Below are positions 13,102-24,959 of a stretch of 64,000 nucleotides of DNA, one piece after another. The stretch covers positions 245,001-309,000 of the forward strand of contig NC_135565.1 of NCBI RefSeq assembly GCF_964340395.1, given 5' to 3'. The stretch comes from Glandiceps talaboti. Lineage: Eukaryota; Hemichordata; Enteropneusta; Spengelidae. Numbering within the stretch: position 1 is the first letter of the stretch; each line of letters opens with the position of its first letter. The translations under genes and the position numbers were made by a program. Under the pieces are notes generated by a model. The model did not search any database, was not told the origin of the DNA, and saw only the letters and a list, made by a program, of their open reading frames with translations.

Positions 13102-13183
13102 CTGGTATGTTTTGAAGTAGATGCTCACAAACTTGTCTTCATTTTGCCAGAGAGTTGACATAAACCCTGGTGGTAAAGGTAAC
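13102..13183 (-). CDS. ACSS3: ACSS3 exon g
   Basis: An 82-base exon: one base for the split lysine, then 27 codons reading LPLPPGFMSTLWQNEDKFVS and IYFKTYQ, phase 0 at the end. LPLPPGxxxTLW is well conserved in acyl-CoA synthetases of this branch. Acceptor GTTGTAG, donor CCAG|GTAAAT. A 49/53-bp repeat array starts about 140 bases upstream in gene sense. The following intron (4933-13101) contains the four-level nest of transposons. Confidence 0.93.
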
Positions 13184-13324
13184 CTACAACATGACAAAAC
13201 ATGAGAAAAGAAATCTTAACACAGGTACAGGAATTTGTCAAATGAAATAAGTTTAATAAATGATTCACATATATTAGAATCTGAGGAATGGTCAGAGATC
13301 AAAGGTTATCAAATTAATAATTTA

Positions 13325-14035
13325 CTGTATGAGAAATACAGGTTTATATATATGTTGTAAAAATTAACATTTTAATTTATGTGAAATACAGGTGTACAAA
13401 TATGTTGTTAAATTAACATTTTTTAATGTATGTGAAATACAGGTGTACAAATATTGTCAAATTAACATTTTAATGTGTGTGAAATACAGCTGTACAAATA
13501 TGCCACTTGTGAAATTAACAATTTAATGTATGTGAAATACAGGTGTAAAAATATGTTGTCAAATTAACATTTTAATCTATGTGAAATACAGGTGTACAAA
13601 TATGCCACTTGTGAAATTAACAATTTAATGTATGTGAAATACAGGTGTAAAAATATGTTGTCAAATTAACATTTTAATGTGTGTGAAATACAGGTGTACA
13701 AATATGCCACTTGTGAAATTAACAATTTAATGTATGTGAAATACAGGTGTACAAATATGTTGTCAAATTAACATTTTAATGTATGTGAAATACAGGTGTA
13801 CAAATATCTTGCTTGTGAAATTAACATTTTACTGTAATGTGAAATACAGGTGTACAAATATGCCACTTGTGATATTAACTATTTAATGTATGTAAAATAC
13901 AGGTGTACAAATATGTTGTCAAATTAACATTTTAATCTATGTGAAATACAGGTGTAAAAATATGCCACTTGTGAAATTAACAATTTAATCTATGTGAAAT
14001 ACAGGTGTACAAATATGTTGTCAAATTCGGTACTT
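13325..14035. repeat. 49/53-bp alternating tandem repeat, about 14 units
   Basis: Two unit types share TGTGAAATACAGGTGTACAA. One continues ATGTTGTCAAATTAACATTT (about 49 bp) and the other ATGCCACTTGTGAAATTAAC (about 53 bp). From about 13440 they mostly alternate, giving a two-unit higher-order period near 102 bp. It lies in the intron between exons f and g. Confidence 0.9.
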
Positions 14036-14354
14036 TAATCCATTCATTAGAAGAGTTGTAAACTTGGCCAACTTAAAGGGGTATACTACATGTGTCCTCC
14101 ATGAAATAAAGAATAAACTTTGGATTCTGGAAAGTCGTTTCGTGATTTCACCACATGAATTTTGCACAAATGCTAAGAAACACCAAATTCAAACTTGTTT
14201 CATATTCATTACTCTGACATTATCTTAGCCGCATTGCTTCCTGGCTGTTAACATATATGCATATATATTTGATGAGCAGTAAATATTCATAACTCGTAAA
14301 TACCTATTACCTTTCAATAGTTGTATGTAAATGAGAAAGGAGAAAAATTGGCCA

Positions 14355-14850
14355 GACTTGGGATTTAAACCCAAACCCTCTGATAACTAGACAGACCTGG
14401 GACTTGAACCCGAACCCTCTAATCACTAGACAGACCTGGGACTTGAACTTGAACCCTCTAATTACTATACAGACTTGGGACTTGAGTTGAACCCTCTAAT
14501 TACTAGACAGACCTGGGACTTGAACCTAAACCCTCTAATCACTAGACAGACCTGGGACTTGAACTTGAACCCTCTAATTACTATACAGACTTGGGACTTG
14601 AGTTGAACCCTCTAATTACTAGACAGACCTGGGACTTGAACCTAAACCCTCTAATCACTAGACAGACCTGGAACTTGAACTTAAACTCTCTGATCACTAG
14701 ACAGACCTGGGACTTGAACCCTCTACTCACTAGACAGACCTGAGACTTGAACTTGAACCCTATAATCACGAGACAGACCTGGCACTTGAACCCTCTACTC
14801 ACTATACAGACCTGAGACTTGAACTTGTAGCCTATAATCACTAGACAGAT
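14355..14850 (-). repeat. 39-bp array derived from the 3' half of a tRNA-like sequence
   Basis: On the minus strand each unit reads GTCTAGTGATTAGAGGGTTC followed by AAGTCCCAGG and a spacer. GGGTTCAAGTCCC has the form of a T arm: GGTTCAAGTCC fits the RNA polymerase III B-box consensus GGTTCRANNCC. About 12 units, some shortened by loss of one TTGAAC step. On its upstream side in minus sense it joins a complete tRNA-like sequence at 14810-14877. Confidence 0.8.
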
Positions 14851-14877
14851 GCCCTACCAATGGTATTACCCAGACCG
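14810..14877 (-). other. tRNA-like sequence next to the 39-bp array
   Basis: Minus strand: ACCATTGGTAGGGCATCTGT resembles a D arm and start of the anticodon arm, followed by CTAGTGATTATAGG and the T-arm-like AAGTTCAAGTCTC. The A-box match is weak and no 7-bp acceptor stem is evident, so this is a decayed tRNA or SINE head, not a working tRNA gene. Confidence 0.55.
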
Positions 14878-15023
14878 ACATCCATCAATTCTACCACACT
14901 GTCCTCCCTTCTTAACTTTGGGAAACTCACCAAACCCCAAGTTACAACACTGCAGACACCATAGTCAAATTTTTTGTCATTCCACAATGTAGTAAATGAG
15001 ATAGAGTAATGTAGGACAGAGTA

Positions 15024-15083
15024 GGGACTGTAACCCAGAACCCTGCGATCACCAGATGGATGCACTACCAACTGTGCTGTCAA
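15024..15083 (-). other. tRNA-like sequence at the edge of the 49-bp array
   Basis: Minus strand: ACAGCACAGTTGGTAGTGC resembles the tRNA D arm and A box, then CATCCATCTGGTGATCGCAG as an anticodon arm, then GGGTTACAGTCCC as a T-arm form. It is the only unit at this edge that still continues into the T arm; the array units beyond it contain only the 5' half. Probably a SINE head or degenerate tRNA. Confidence 0.6.
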
Positions 15084-17245
15084 GGCTGACCCTCCGATCA
15101 CCAGATGGATGCACTACCAACTGTGCTGCCAAGGCTGACCCTCTGATCACCTGATGGACGCACTACCAACTGTGCTGCCAAGGCTGACCCTCCGATCACC
15201 AGATGGATGCACTACCAACTGTGCTGCCAAGGCTGACCCTCTGATCACCTGATGGACGCACTACCAACTGTGCTGCCCAGGCTGACCCTCCAATTACCAG
15301 ATGGACGCACTACCAACTGTATTGCCCAGGCTGACACTCCAATCACCAGATGGACACACTATCAACTGTGCTGTCAAGGCTGACCCTCTGATCACCAGAT
15401 GGATGCACTACCAACTGTGATGCCAAGGCTGACCCTCCGATCACCAGATGGACGCACTACCAACTGTGTTGTCAAGGCTGACCCTCCGATCACCAGATGG
15501 ACGCACTACCAACTGTGCTGCCCAGGCTGACCCTCCGATCACCAGATGGAGGCACTACCAACTGTGCTGCCCAGGCTGACCCTCTGATCACCAGATGGAC
15601 ACACTATCAACTGTGCTGCCCAGGCTGACCCTCCAATCACCAGGTGGACGCACTATCAACTGTGCTGCCAAGGCTGACCCTCCAATCACCAGATGGACGC
15701 ACTACCAACTGTGCTGGCCAGGCTGAACCTCCAATCACCAGATGGACGCACTATCAACTGTGCTGCCGAGGCTGACCCTCCAATCACCAGATGGAGGCAC
15801 TACCAACTGTGCTGCCCAGGCTGACCCTCTGATCACCAGATGGACACACTATCAACTGTGCTGCCCAGGCTGACCCTCCAATCACCAGGTGGACGCACTA
15901 TCAACTGTGCTGCCAAGGCTGACCCTCCAATCACCAGATGGACGCACTACCAACTGTGCTGGCCAGGCTGAACCTCCAATCATCAGATGGACGCACTATC
16001 AACTGTGCTGCCGAGGCTGACCCTCCGATCATCAGATGGATGCACTTCCAACTGTGCTTCTCAGGCTGACCCTCTGATCACCAGATGGACACACTATCAA
16101 CTGTGCTGCCAAGGCTGTCCCTCCGATCACCAGATGGACACACTATCAACTGTGCTGTCCAGGCTGACCCTCCAATCACCAGATGGACGCACTACCAACT
16201 GTGCTGCCCAGGCTGACCCTCCAATCACCAGATGGACACACTACCAACTGTGCTGCCCAGGCTGACCCTCCAATCACCAGATGGACACACTACCAACTGT
16301 GCTGCCAAGGCTTAACCTCCAATCACCAGATGGACACACTACCAACTTTGCTGCCAAGGCTTAACCTCCGATCACCAGATGGACGCACTACCAACTGTGC
16401 TGCCCAGGCTGACCCTCCAATCACCAGATGGATGCACTACCAACTGTGGTGCCCAGGCTGACCCTCCAATCACCAGATGGACGCACTACCAACTGTGCTG
16501 CCCAGGCTGACCCTCCAATCACCAGATGGACACACTACCAACTGTGCTGCCCAGGCTGACCCTCCAATCACCAGATGGACACACTACCAACTGTGCTGCC
16601 CAGGCTGACCCTCCAATCACCAGATGGACACACTACCAACTGTGCTACCCAGGCTGACCCTCCAATCACCAGATGGATGCACTACCAACTGTGGTGCCAA
16701 GGCTGACCCTCCGATCACCAGATGGACACACTATCAACTGTGTTGTCAAGGCTGACCCTCCAATCACCAGATGGACGCACTACCAACTGTGGTGCCAAGG
16801 CTGACCCTCCGATCACCAGATGGACACACTATCAACTGTGCTGTCAAGGCTGACCCTCCAATCACCAGATAGACGCACTACCAACTGTGCTGCCCAGGCT
16901 GACCCTCCAATCACCAGATGGACGCACTACCAACTGTGCTGCCCAGGCTGACCCTCCAATCACCAGATGGACACACTACCAACTGTGCTGCCCAGGCTGA
17001 CCCTCCAATCACCAGATGGACACACTACCAACTGTGCTGCCCAGGCTGACCCTCCAATCACCAGATGGACACACTACCAACTGTGCTGCCCAGGCTGACC
17101 CTCCAATCACCAGATGGACACACTATCAACTGTGCTGCCCAGGCTGACCCTCCAATCACCAGATGGACACACTACCAACTGTGCTGCCCAGGCTGACCCT
17201 CCAATCACCAGATGGACGCACTACCAACTGTGCTGCCAAGGCTGA
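15040..17245 (-). repeat. 49-bp array derived from the 5' half of a tRNA-like sequence, about 45 copies
   Basis: On the minus strand the unit contains AGCACAGTTGGTAGTGCGTC and CATCTGGTGATTGGAGGGTC, that is a D arm and anticodon-arm region without the T arm. Period measured directly as 49. Units differ at a handful of sites (GCG/GTG/GCA, CCAAGG/CCCAGG). Plus-strand open frames around 15987-16461 are products of the repeat, since 49 is not a multiple of three and frames change from unit to unit. Confidence 0.9.
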
Positions 17246-17847
17246 CATCCACAGACTCTACCACACTGTCATGTTATTATTTAAAATTTAACAAATTTGA
17301 TATGATGACTCTTTTCAGGATTATTACTTAATTTCCTGTTTATACAGTCATTTAACTTATGATAATGTCTTCTATAAAAGCCTGGGATCTACAATCAGCT
17401 GTTGCAGCCATCCCAGCCAAATGTTATCATCTCCAGTCCCAATTTGCCATTCTGCCCTCTAGTGGCAAGTGAACAAAAATTGGTTTAAGTGGCAGAAGCT
17501 GAGTTTATAAACATTTAACCCTAGTGAAAATATTTAAATCACTCTTTGAGCAAATTATTCTAGTATAACGTTAATGATGATGCATGCCTTCTATGACATT
17601 ACAATTACCTGTTGGTTTTGTTAGAACACTCGATTACCTAGTATGGATTCCTCAACATTTTTTGATACTATCAAAAATAATAATTACAACATCTGATCTT
17701 TTATGTTATAGATCAGCTTTGCATTCAGTCAATTACAAGTGATAGTCACGTCTGCTGCAGTAAGTTGAATACTAAGAGTGACATTTTAAGAACACAGCAT
17801 AAATCTCACCCAAAAAAGTGTATAAACTCAGCTTGTGCTCCTTCTAC
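17246..17847. other. Unique intronic sequence with a CTCF-like site
   Basis: About 600 bases with no exon or repeat recognised, a rare unique island in this intron. The only notable site is the CTCF-type motif at 17452-17465. Confidence 0.6.
17452..17465 (-). promoter_or_regulatory. CTCF-type motif, full match to the core consensus
   Basis: The minus strand reads CCACTAGAGGGCAG, which fits CCASYAGRKGGCRS at all 14 positions. By the information content of that consensus a chance full match in 64 kb on both strands is expected about 0.03 times. The consensus comes from vertebrate data; CTCF is conserved in bilaterians, so binding is plausible but unproven. Confidence 0.5.
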
Positions 17848-18652
17848 AAAAAATACTGCCAATGGCATTGTAGCACAACTGTACAGTTTTTTTTAAATGT
17901 TTACCCACATGCTTATCCATGCTAGGTATAGGTGTTCATTTGCTGAATGATTATCCAGTTTCCTATCCCATCCTGTTGTTATCTTTGCAATATATGTGAT
18001 CATTTGGCTGTTGCTATGGGAGTGGCCATATTGCTAGACATATTTGCATACATTTTTTGAATGTTCGTTCATCTGTCTATGAATCCCTAATGTTATCTTT
18101 GCAATAAACAAGATCACTTGGCTGTTGCTATGGGTGTGGTCATGGTTGCTAGGTATATTTGCATACATTTTTTGAATGTTCATTCACTTGTCTATTAATA
18201 CCTGTTATCTTTGCAGTATATGTGACCATTTGGCTGTTTCTATGGGTGTTGTTGCTAGGCACATTTGCATACACTTTTTGAATATTTGTTCACTTGTCTA
18301 AGAATCCCTGTTGTTATCTTTGTGAAATACACTACCATTTGGCTCTTGCTATGGGTGTGGTCGTGGTTGCTCGTGAAGTTTGCATACATTTTTGAATGTT
18401 TACTCACTTGCCTACCAGATGATGATATTATTTGACCAAAATATACTGCCATTTGGTTGTTGCTAAGGATGTGGTCATGATTGCTAGGGCCAAATGTGTC
18501 AAAATGTTTTGAAGAAGATATGCAGAAAAACTTTTCTAGAAACATCTCACCAAGTTTCAGTCTCATTGACCAAGTACTTTTTGAGATATAAGTTTTTGAC
18601 CAAAATTCACATTTTTACACCTAATTTACATATCACTGATATCATTATATCT

Positions 18653-18670
18653 AATCTAATCTAATCTAAT
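18653..18670. repeat. Short (ATCTA)n tract
   Basis: Four ATCTA units with an extra AATCT, seen as ATATCTAATCTAATCTAAT, inside the TAGCACAACTG-family copy. The sequence around 18671-18830 is unlike the other copies and may be a small insertion. Confidence 0.7.
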
Positions 18671-19345
18671 ATTCCTATATAGCACATTCCATAAAACTAT
18701 CACAATGTACTTTACAAAGCACAGAAACATGAGTACAAAACAAAATCAAGCAAAAGTCTTGTTGTAGAAATAAGTTAAAGCTTAATATTTCTTCATATAT
18801 ATACGCCCATAGATCTATCCCAATTAAAAAGAGACATTTTGTAGCTAATTTGCATATCACACATGGGATCATTATGTTCTGAAAAATTCTTAATCTAAAT
18901 ACCCCTAAGAATGTTCCCACCAAATTTCAGACCGATCTGCCCAGGAGTTTTTGAGTTTAAGTTTTTCAACAAAAAATCTTTATCATGCCTGTAGCATGAA
19001 TGATTTAATCATAGACAGTGTCTATGATTTGATTCAGCTGTGCTAAAAACAGCGTTTCCAAGCAACCTTAAACAGAGGTTAATCTTGATGCTATTGATAT
19101 TGAGATGTGAAGTAGCCCATAAAAGATTAATTGACTTCATGGCATCAACAAAACAATAACCTTTAATTTCTAGGCTGAATCAAAGCATTTTGTCACACCA
19201 CAAATCATGTTTTTTGACAAAAAACACACTTCTCTCATGCGATCATTTTCATTTGAACAATTTCCCATCTACACACCATAACTAATTAGCCCCACCAAAT
19301 ACCAAGCCAATTGGTCTGGCATTTTTTGACTTTAATTAAGCTGTT

Positions 19346-19346
<1 letters not shown>

Positions 19347-19398
<52 letters not shown>

Positions 19399-19490
19399 CT
19401 GTATGCGCGTGCACACACACACATACACACACACACATCTGTATGCGCGTGCACACACACACATACACACACACACACACACACACATTT
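19347..19490. repeat. (CA)n microsatellite in three blocks
   Basis: CA runs interrupted twice by the same TCTGTATGCGCGTG interruption, so a block of about 60 bp was itself duplicated. It lies inside the repeat-family copy at the same relative position as the CA/CAGA tracts at 28167-28211 and 57785-57850. Confidence 0.97.
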
Positions 19491-19557
19491 CTCCATGCCT
19501 ATAGCCCTACTGAACCTAGTTCAGTTGTGCTAACAAAATTTAGAGAGTACATCTTAC

Positions 19558-19621
19558 TTGACAACTATTTGACCCAATTCACCAGGAATAGTTTCTCTGC
19601 CTTCCTGATTTAAAATTCTAA
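19558..19621 (-). CDS. ACSS3: ACSS3 exon f
   Basis: The shortest exon, 64 bases. With the single G carried over it starts VRILNQEGRETIPGELGQIV and ends VK. In the family this is the xMILDxxxxxxxxGxxGxIVVK strand that leads into the LPLPPG segment. Acceptor TTTTGCAG, donor CAA|GTAAGA. The lysine codon is split 2+1 across the next intron and is completed by the first G of exon g. It is only 25 bases from the end of the 1.7-kb repeat at 17848-19533. Because it is short, a similarity search on single exons would probably miss it; the phase match on both sides is the main support. Confidence 0.88.
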
Positions 19622-19654
19622 CTGCAAAAAAGAAAAAAGAAATCATTATTATCA

Positions 19655-19757
19655 TAAACAAGTCTTCATGGAAGATATATCCCCAAAAAGCATTCCTTGT
19701 TTGTATATTATGTCACAGGCTGTCAGTTCAAAAAGGACAACAATGCATGGCCTGTAA
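19655..19757 (+). repeat. Dispersed repeat X, left part, cut by the element at 19758
   Basis: ACAAGTCTTCATGGAAGATA and following sequence match 57960-58090. The right part resumes at 25806 after the TAA-flanked insertion. The class of repeat X is unknown. Confidence 0.75.
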
Positions 19758-20027
19758 GGGAAGACATCGAAATCAAGTGCACCGTAATTACGCGTCGAGT
19801 AGCGACGAGTAGCTACTAGTAGCTCTGATGTACGACAGTGAATATTCATAAGTTTCATATTCATGAACTTTATGTTGAAGACAATAGAAAGTAAACACCT
19901 ATTGTCTATCATTCAAGAGTCCAAACTACGATCATTTACGCGTAGTCTCGATTATGAAAACAATTCTCAAAACAAAAGAGTGCGTGCAGATCATTTTCAG
20001 CATACTTTTTGTCAAAGTTGTCAATCA

Positions 20028-20050
20028 TTCATTCATTCATTCATTCATTC
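20028..20050. repeat. (ATTC)n microsatellite
   Basis: Six CATT/ATTC units following GTTGTCAAT, inside the 6-kb element. Confidence 0.95.
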
Positions 20051-20149
20051 TAATAGCTTCCGAACAGTAAACATGTCCTTCCTCCGTCATTTACTTCAAC
20101 CAATGTCAGAATTATTTTTGACTTTTCTACCAGTGAATCATTGAATGTC

Positions 20150-21275
20150 TACACCATCCTAATTCCGCTGAAGGTTTTGTAAATTAATTCAACCATTGTT
20201 CAGTTCAAATAAATTAAAGTAAAGACGATACGAGATTTGATACATACTGATATTGTTACATGTACAGTAACAGACATGCACAGTGCACAGATCACATACA
20301 ATTTGCTCGTAAATGAAGTGCAAACTTGCCGCCATAATAACGAAAGGCCTAGCATGGGAAGTATTTCGGAAGACACAATTTGCCTGCTGTCTCGTTGCAA
20401 TATTAGCAGGTTGTTCATCATTTCCATCACTTGTACCTGGCTTACTAGCCGGAGAAAAGAAATTAGTTATTTGCCGTTTACCGTACTGAAACCGGCGGTG
20501 GTTCTCTGCTGTGTAGGCTATCTGCTGTACTATGACTATGTCGACATGTCGAACTATCATGATTTGAGAAGAGACGTTGAATGTCAGGGGCAAATGGGAG
20601 GAGCGAATGAAAAAACAGAAAAGGGCAAAATTATGTCGAAAACAAAGGCTTGCCGACAGTCATGTACAAGAACGATCCTATCAAATTTGTGTACACTGCT
20701 CATGTGAACGGTCGTCCATCGCTATCTAATGGAAGTGTCAATCAAAATTAATGTCAATAACGTTGTCTATCTCCATACACATGATACATTCGGAGCCAGA
20801 GTACATCAGTCTAGACTATGTCAATCAGGATATTTAGTCTACAAACAATGCGACGTATAAATTACTTGCAAGTGTGACCTTCAAAATGTGTTGGTAAAAA
20901 ATTACGGGCAACTTCTTAGGCTGGTTACTTTATGAATAGCTTTTCAAGAAAACGCACACATACATCTTTTTTTTTATACAGTGATACACGGAGGATATTT
21001 CTGTACATCTTAAACTCTTTGTTGTTCTTATACCCATGACACAGCAAGCAGTCCACCCCCTTCAGAAAGTATATGTACTTGAAATTTGTCGCCCAATTTG
21101 TGTAAATATTGTAACATAAATATGGAAATGAGTTTCTGCTGAGTCGGCATGTGGCGACATCAGTTACAAATATAAACATGTGGCATGGTAATTGTCGATC
21201 GAACTCTCAATATTGCGCACTAATTAACTGGCAACATCGTTATTGTTGCTGTCCGGGAAAATAGTGCGATGACTG
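20150..21275 (+). mobile_element. Tc1/mariner-like element, 5'-truncated relative of 36772-39333
   Basis: From CAGTTCAAATAAATTAAAGT to the terminus GTGCGATGACTG followed by TA, this matches 38228-39333. The left terminus and the transposase part are missing. Open frames on both strands at 20189-20707 are not conserved as frames in the second copy (which has indels there), so they are not taken as genes. Confidence 0.7.
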
Positions 21276-22025
21276 TAAAGACCATGGCAGTGCATTTCCC
21301 ATACATGTACGTGTTGATAGGTATGATTCGAAAGGTGTGAAAATAAAATTATGCCATCACAAAGTTACTAGTAGTTTGCCGCGAACTTGAAGCAGGCTCT
21401 GATCAATGGATTATTTACAAGTATTAAAAAACACACACCGTTTCGCTTCGTTCACTATTGTGACACTTTAAATTACGTCGTGATAAAACCAGTACGACAA
21501 GATGTCACTACAATGAACAAATGGCTAATTTCTGACTAATGAATTCTATTCGAAATGAAAATAACCAAAAATGTTCGTACCCATCGAACTTCGATTGATC
21601 GGGTGATAAAGTGCTTGCGCGTACTCTCCATGTGGGCGAGTCCGCTGTTCAGGATGGGTCTGTCACAAAATCTCAAATGTCGAGTGCTCCATCTTTACCT
21701 CTACATGTACTCCGAAATCTACCGATTTCAAATTCGCCGTATCTATGATTTGATGCTTTTAAGAAAAGGTACAGAAGTATGGCTACCTCGATATCAAATA
21801 ATAAGTTGCTCTCCCTCTATCCCTTCCCTTTACTTTAGTAGTTTCTGAGTCTCAGCAGATTTTTTGTTTGTTTGACAACTGTCCCCACACGTGCACACTG
21901 ACAAAATAAAATAAAGAAGAAGAGGAATAAACGTCCTCACTGAAACTCTACTGTGATGGTGCAGTTGTATCGCCTCAAAATATATATTTTTTTTTTAAAG
22001 AATGAAAGAGTAATAATAGTAATAA

Positions 22026-24959
22026 AACAAGCGACCTATCGGTCAGAATAGCTCTGCTGGTTTTTTTTTAATTTTAATTTTTTATTTTGGTAACATGTAG
22101 AAGTGGTTCAGTGCTTCAGCTCTTCACTATGCAGTTTTGTTTTAGCGATGTAATAAAGTGGTTAGTGGTTTCATATGATGTCTCACTATAAAACACATTT
22201 TACACAGAAAGTTGGTAATGTATTGTACTTTTATACCATAGTCACCATTTTATAACAAAAATCTACTGTTATGAAAAATTGCACAAAATCTCAGAAAAAA
22301 AATGACTGGGAAATGCACACAAGAAAAAGAAAAAAAGAGGATTTTGAGGTTGGCTATAAATAATTCCAGTGTCTTACAGCTTTAACCCTGGAAAATTTTA
22401 ATGATGAATGAAATAAACTAGGGATCTAAAATAATTTTGAGACAATTTGAATTTCAATTTTCTAACAAATTTACCAAGTCAACAACATTCAACTTGTACT
22501 AGTTGTAGTAGATATAGGGAAGAAATGTATTAATCGCCATCTTAGTTTCCGTACGGTGACAATCCCAAGTACCCGGATGCACGAGGGACTAACCCGGAAG
22601 AGAGTCATTCTCAGCCATACGTAATACAGTGGTAACACTCGTTCATGTTCGATTACCTCTCACAAAGAAAACACAACGAAATGATTGAAGTGATCTTTTT
22701 TTAAATTTCTTTTCATCACAACAACAAAATCTGCGTGATCAAAAGTGTTGTAAACTAAACCAGAGAGAATTATCGGACTGGCTAAACTTCCCGCTGAACT
22801 GGAGTAAGGTCCAAGTCCAAGTAAGCCTCGATAGTACGTGAGAAAATCGTCTCAAACTAGCAATACAACTTTCAAAATATAACTTGACATGTCTTCATTT
22901 GTTAGAGTTATACAATTCAAGACGTGTTTTCACTCGAAAACAACAATTCTGTGAATAATGACACTCTGAACGCAGCGATTTCTCGGACGATGTTACCACT
23001 GTAACTACTAACGTATGGCTGACAACAACTTGCTTCCGGGTTAGTCCCTCGTGCATCCGGGTACTTGGGATTGTCGCCGTACGGAAACTAAGATAGCGAT
23101 TAATACATACATCGTCTGATATTTTAATTGACGAAGTTTCTTGTGACCGGCACCTGTCAGCAGACTCGGCCAATTTTTTTTCTTCATTCCGTTGTATTTA
23201 TACCTTGTACTTGACATTTCGCAATATTTATAATTCTCTACAAAATACCTCAACATGCCTCACCTCGCTCGTACTCAAAGCAGTCCCGGTATGATCACTG
23301 ACTAGTCATGCTTGCATCCGGAGTAATCCGGGACTCGATTCTGACAATTGTCCCTACTATTTGTTTAGAGTCAAGTCAGCAATATAGACTCGTGCACCGC
23401 CTGTCGTATGTAAGCAGGGCTAACCACTGACATGTCCAGAGAGAACCTTTTCGGATTTAAAATTACATGTAAAACGGGGAAAGATACAAAAAATATAATG
23501 CAAAGTCTGAAGCCAAATTAAAGTTGTAATTATTTTAATTATTTTTACTTGCCAAATATTTGCATTTTGGAAATGGCAAGACACGCTCATGTCGTTTAAC
23601 TTTACATGTAAACTGTCGGCCAATAAACAAAGTTTGGTCGATTCACAGTCGACAGTGAGACTGCTCTTGCATAACTTCAACCACATGCCTATAGGCATGC
23701 CTTCCTTACGCGAGTTGTCTTCATTCTGGTTCACTGTCACTCCAAATTGCACGACAATATAGAATTAATCACAAGTTACATGTTATCTGAAAACATCACA
23801 CTTTTATAGTGGGTCTGACCTGTGATTTTAGTGAGTAGTACTGTACCAAGAACTTCCCGTGTTGCTACTTGCTGTGGAAAATCGCCCGGTCAAACTAGGT
23901 CAGCTTCAGCTTCTGGTCAAATCAGTCGTTTTCTACCGAAAATTCTTGAACGGACCGTTACACAACGATCCTACTAAATTTACTTGCCATGGTTATTTAA
24001 AACACATAAAATTCCACCTTTTTGTGAAATTTGTAAAACTCCCCTAGTATGAGCAAAAAACCGGGTCGAAGTTTCAGGGCCTCAAGTATGCCATCCCGAA
24101 TTCGTCGGAAAATCGGTATTCCTAAATGTAATGCCAAAATTTGTGTTGCTGGTACGAAAGAAGAGATGTCAGTTGAGGTTTAGGCGTTTACAGTATCTAA
24201 AATGGTGGACTCTAGTGAAAGTTACGGCGAGTTGAAAATACCCAAAAATAAGGCCCGTGAGCAGCCATTCAAAGTGTAACAGTCGCTATCTGGAGGATAG
24301 ATGTATGCAAATGAGGATGTTGCGGACTGGCTGATTATGTAGAAGGGGTGCAGAATTTGGATTTGAAGTTTACAACCCTGTTTCGAACAAATGCTTGTCA
24401 TTTGGGTGCACAATGCGTAGAATTATGACTATAGCACATATTACATTGCTTGTTTGATGTCAATAGTGTCTTTTGAAAAGTGGCAGTTTACTTAAAGTCT
24501 CGTGGTCTGATTTTCAATATGGCGTCGGTCATAATGCTCATTAACATATTCATTTTTTTTTCAAATTACAAAAAAAAATCATCAAAAATAGAAAAGAAGA
24601 CGTGCTGACTTGAAATTAACAAATCTGAGTAAGCTACCCTCTGTGCATCAACACACCAGATATCAAAGCAATCTGACGAGCAGTATTCGAGGAGATGATG
24701 AAAATATCATTTTTGAAAAACAAATCATAAAAAATTGAAATGGCATAGATCAACTTGGCATAAACAAATCTGAATAGCCTCCCCCCAGGGAACATGCACA
24801 CCAAATATCGAAGTATTCTGGCTCTTACTTTCGGAGAAGATGATGAAAATATTAAAATTTGACGGACACCTATGATCCACTCTACTCTATACCTCTTATA
24901 CCCACGTGACCTATACCTAAAGCTACGCTTTCAGCTTTCGCTGACAGCGGAGCTAAAAA
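22026..24959 (+). mobile_element. Unclassified 2.2-kb element, copy C (with inner TIR element)
   Basis: Begins CAAGCGACCTATCGGTCAGA and ends CTGACAGCGGAGCTAAAAA, colinear with copies A and B. It carries the inner MITE at 22530-23103 at the same position as B, plus about 110 extra bases near 23300-23420. It is inserted within the TAA-flanked 6-kb element. Confidence 0.75.
22530..23103. mobile_element. Inner MITE with about 115-bp inverted repeats, copy in C
   Basis: Left TTAATCGCCATCTTAGTTTC, right GAAACTAAGATAGCGATTAA. The arms are nearly perfect for about 115 bp, better preserved than in the copy at 10531-11062. The same flanking bases as that copy show that the insertion happened before the B and C copies separated. 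Confidence 0.82.

Larger units (their letters stand above)
17848..19533 (+). mobile_element. TAGCACAACTG-family element, near-complete copy
   Basis: Left part has AATACTGCCAATGGCATTGT then TAGCACAACTGTACAG; right end CAGTTGTGCTA. These termini are inverted (TAGCACAACTG / CAGTTGTGCTA). Inside: about five imperfect units of about 110 bp with TTTGGCTGTTGCTATGGGTG, then related units with GACCAAAAATCACA, then a long CA tract. No transposase recognised. It ends 25 bases from exon f. Confidence 0.75.

Noticed and set aside
14355-17245. A cluster of functional tRNA genes
   Set aside because: Units contain only half of a tRNA-like fold and no acceptor stem pairing was found, even in the two fuller edge sequences.
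19311-19613. Histidine/threonine-rich and cysteine/valine-rich frames across the CA tract
   Set aside because: They are translations of a dinucleotide repeat. The true coding sequence here is exon f on the minus strand at 19558-19621.
20189-20707. Open frames of 134 and 156 codons in the Tc1-like remnant
   Set aside because: The second copy at 38264-38770 has insertions and deletions that break both frames, so neither is conserved as protein.
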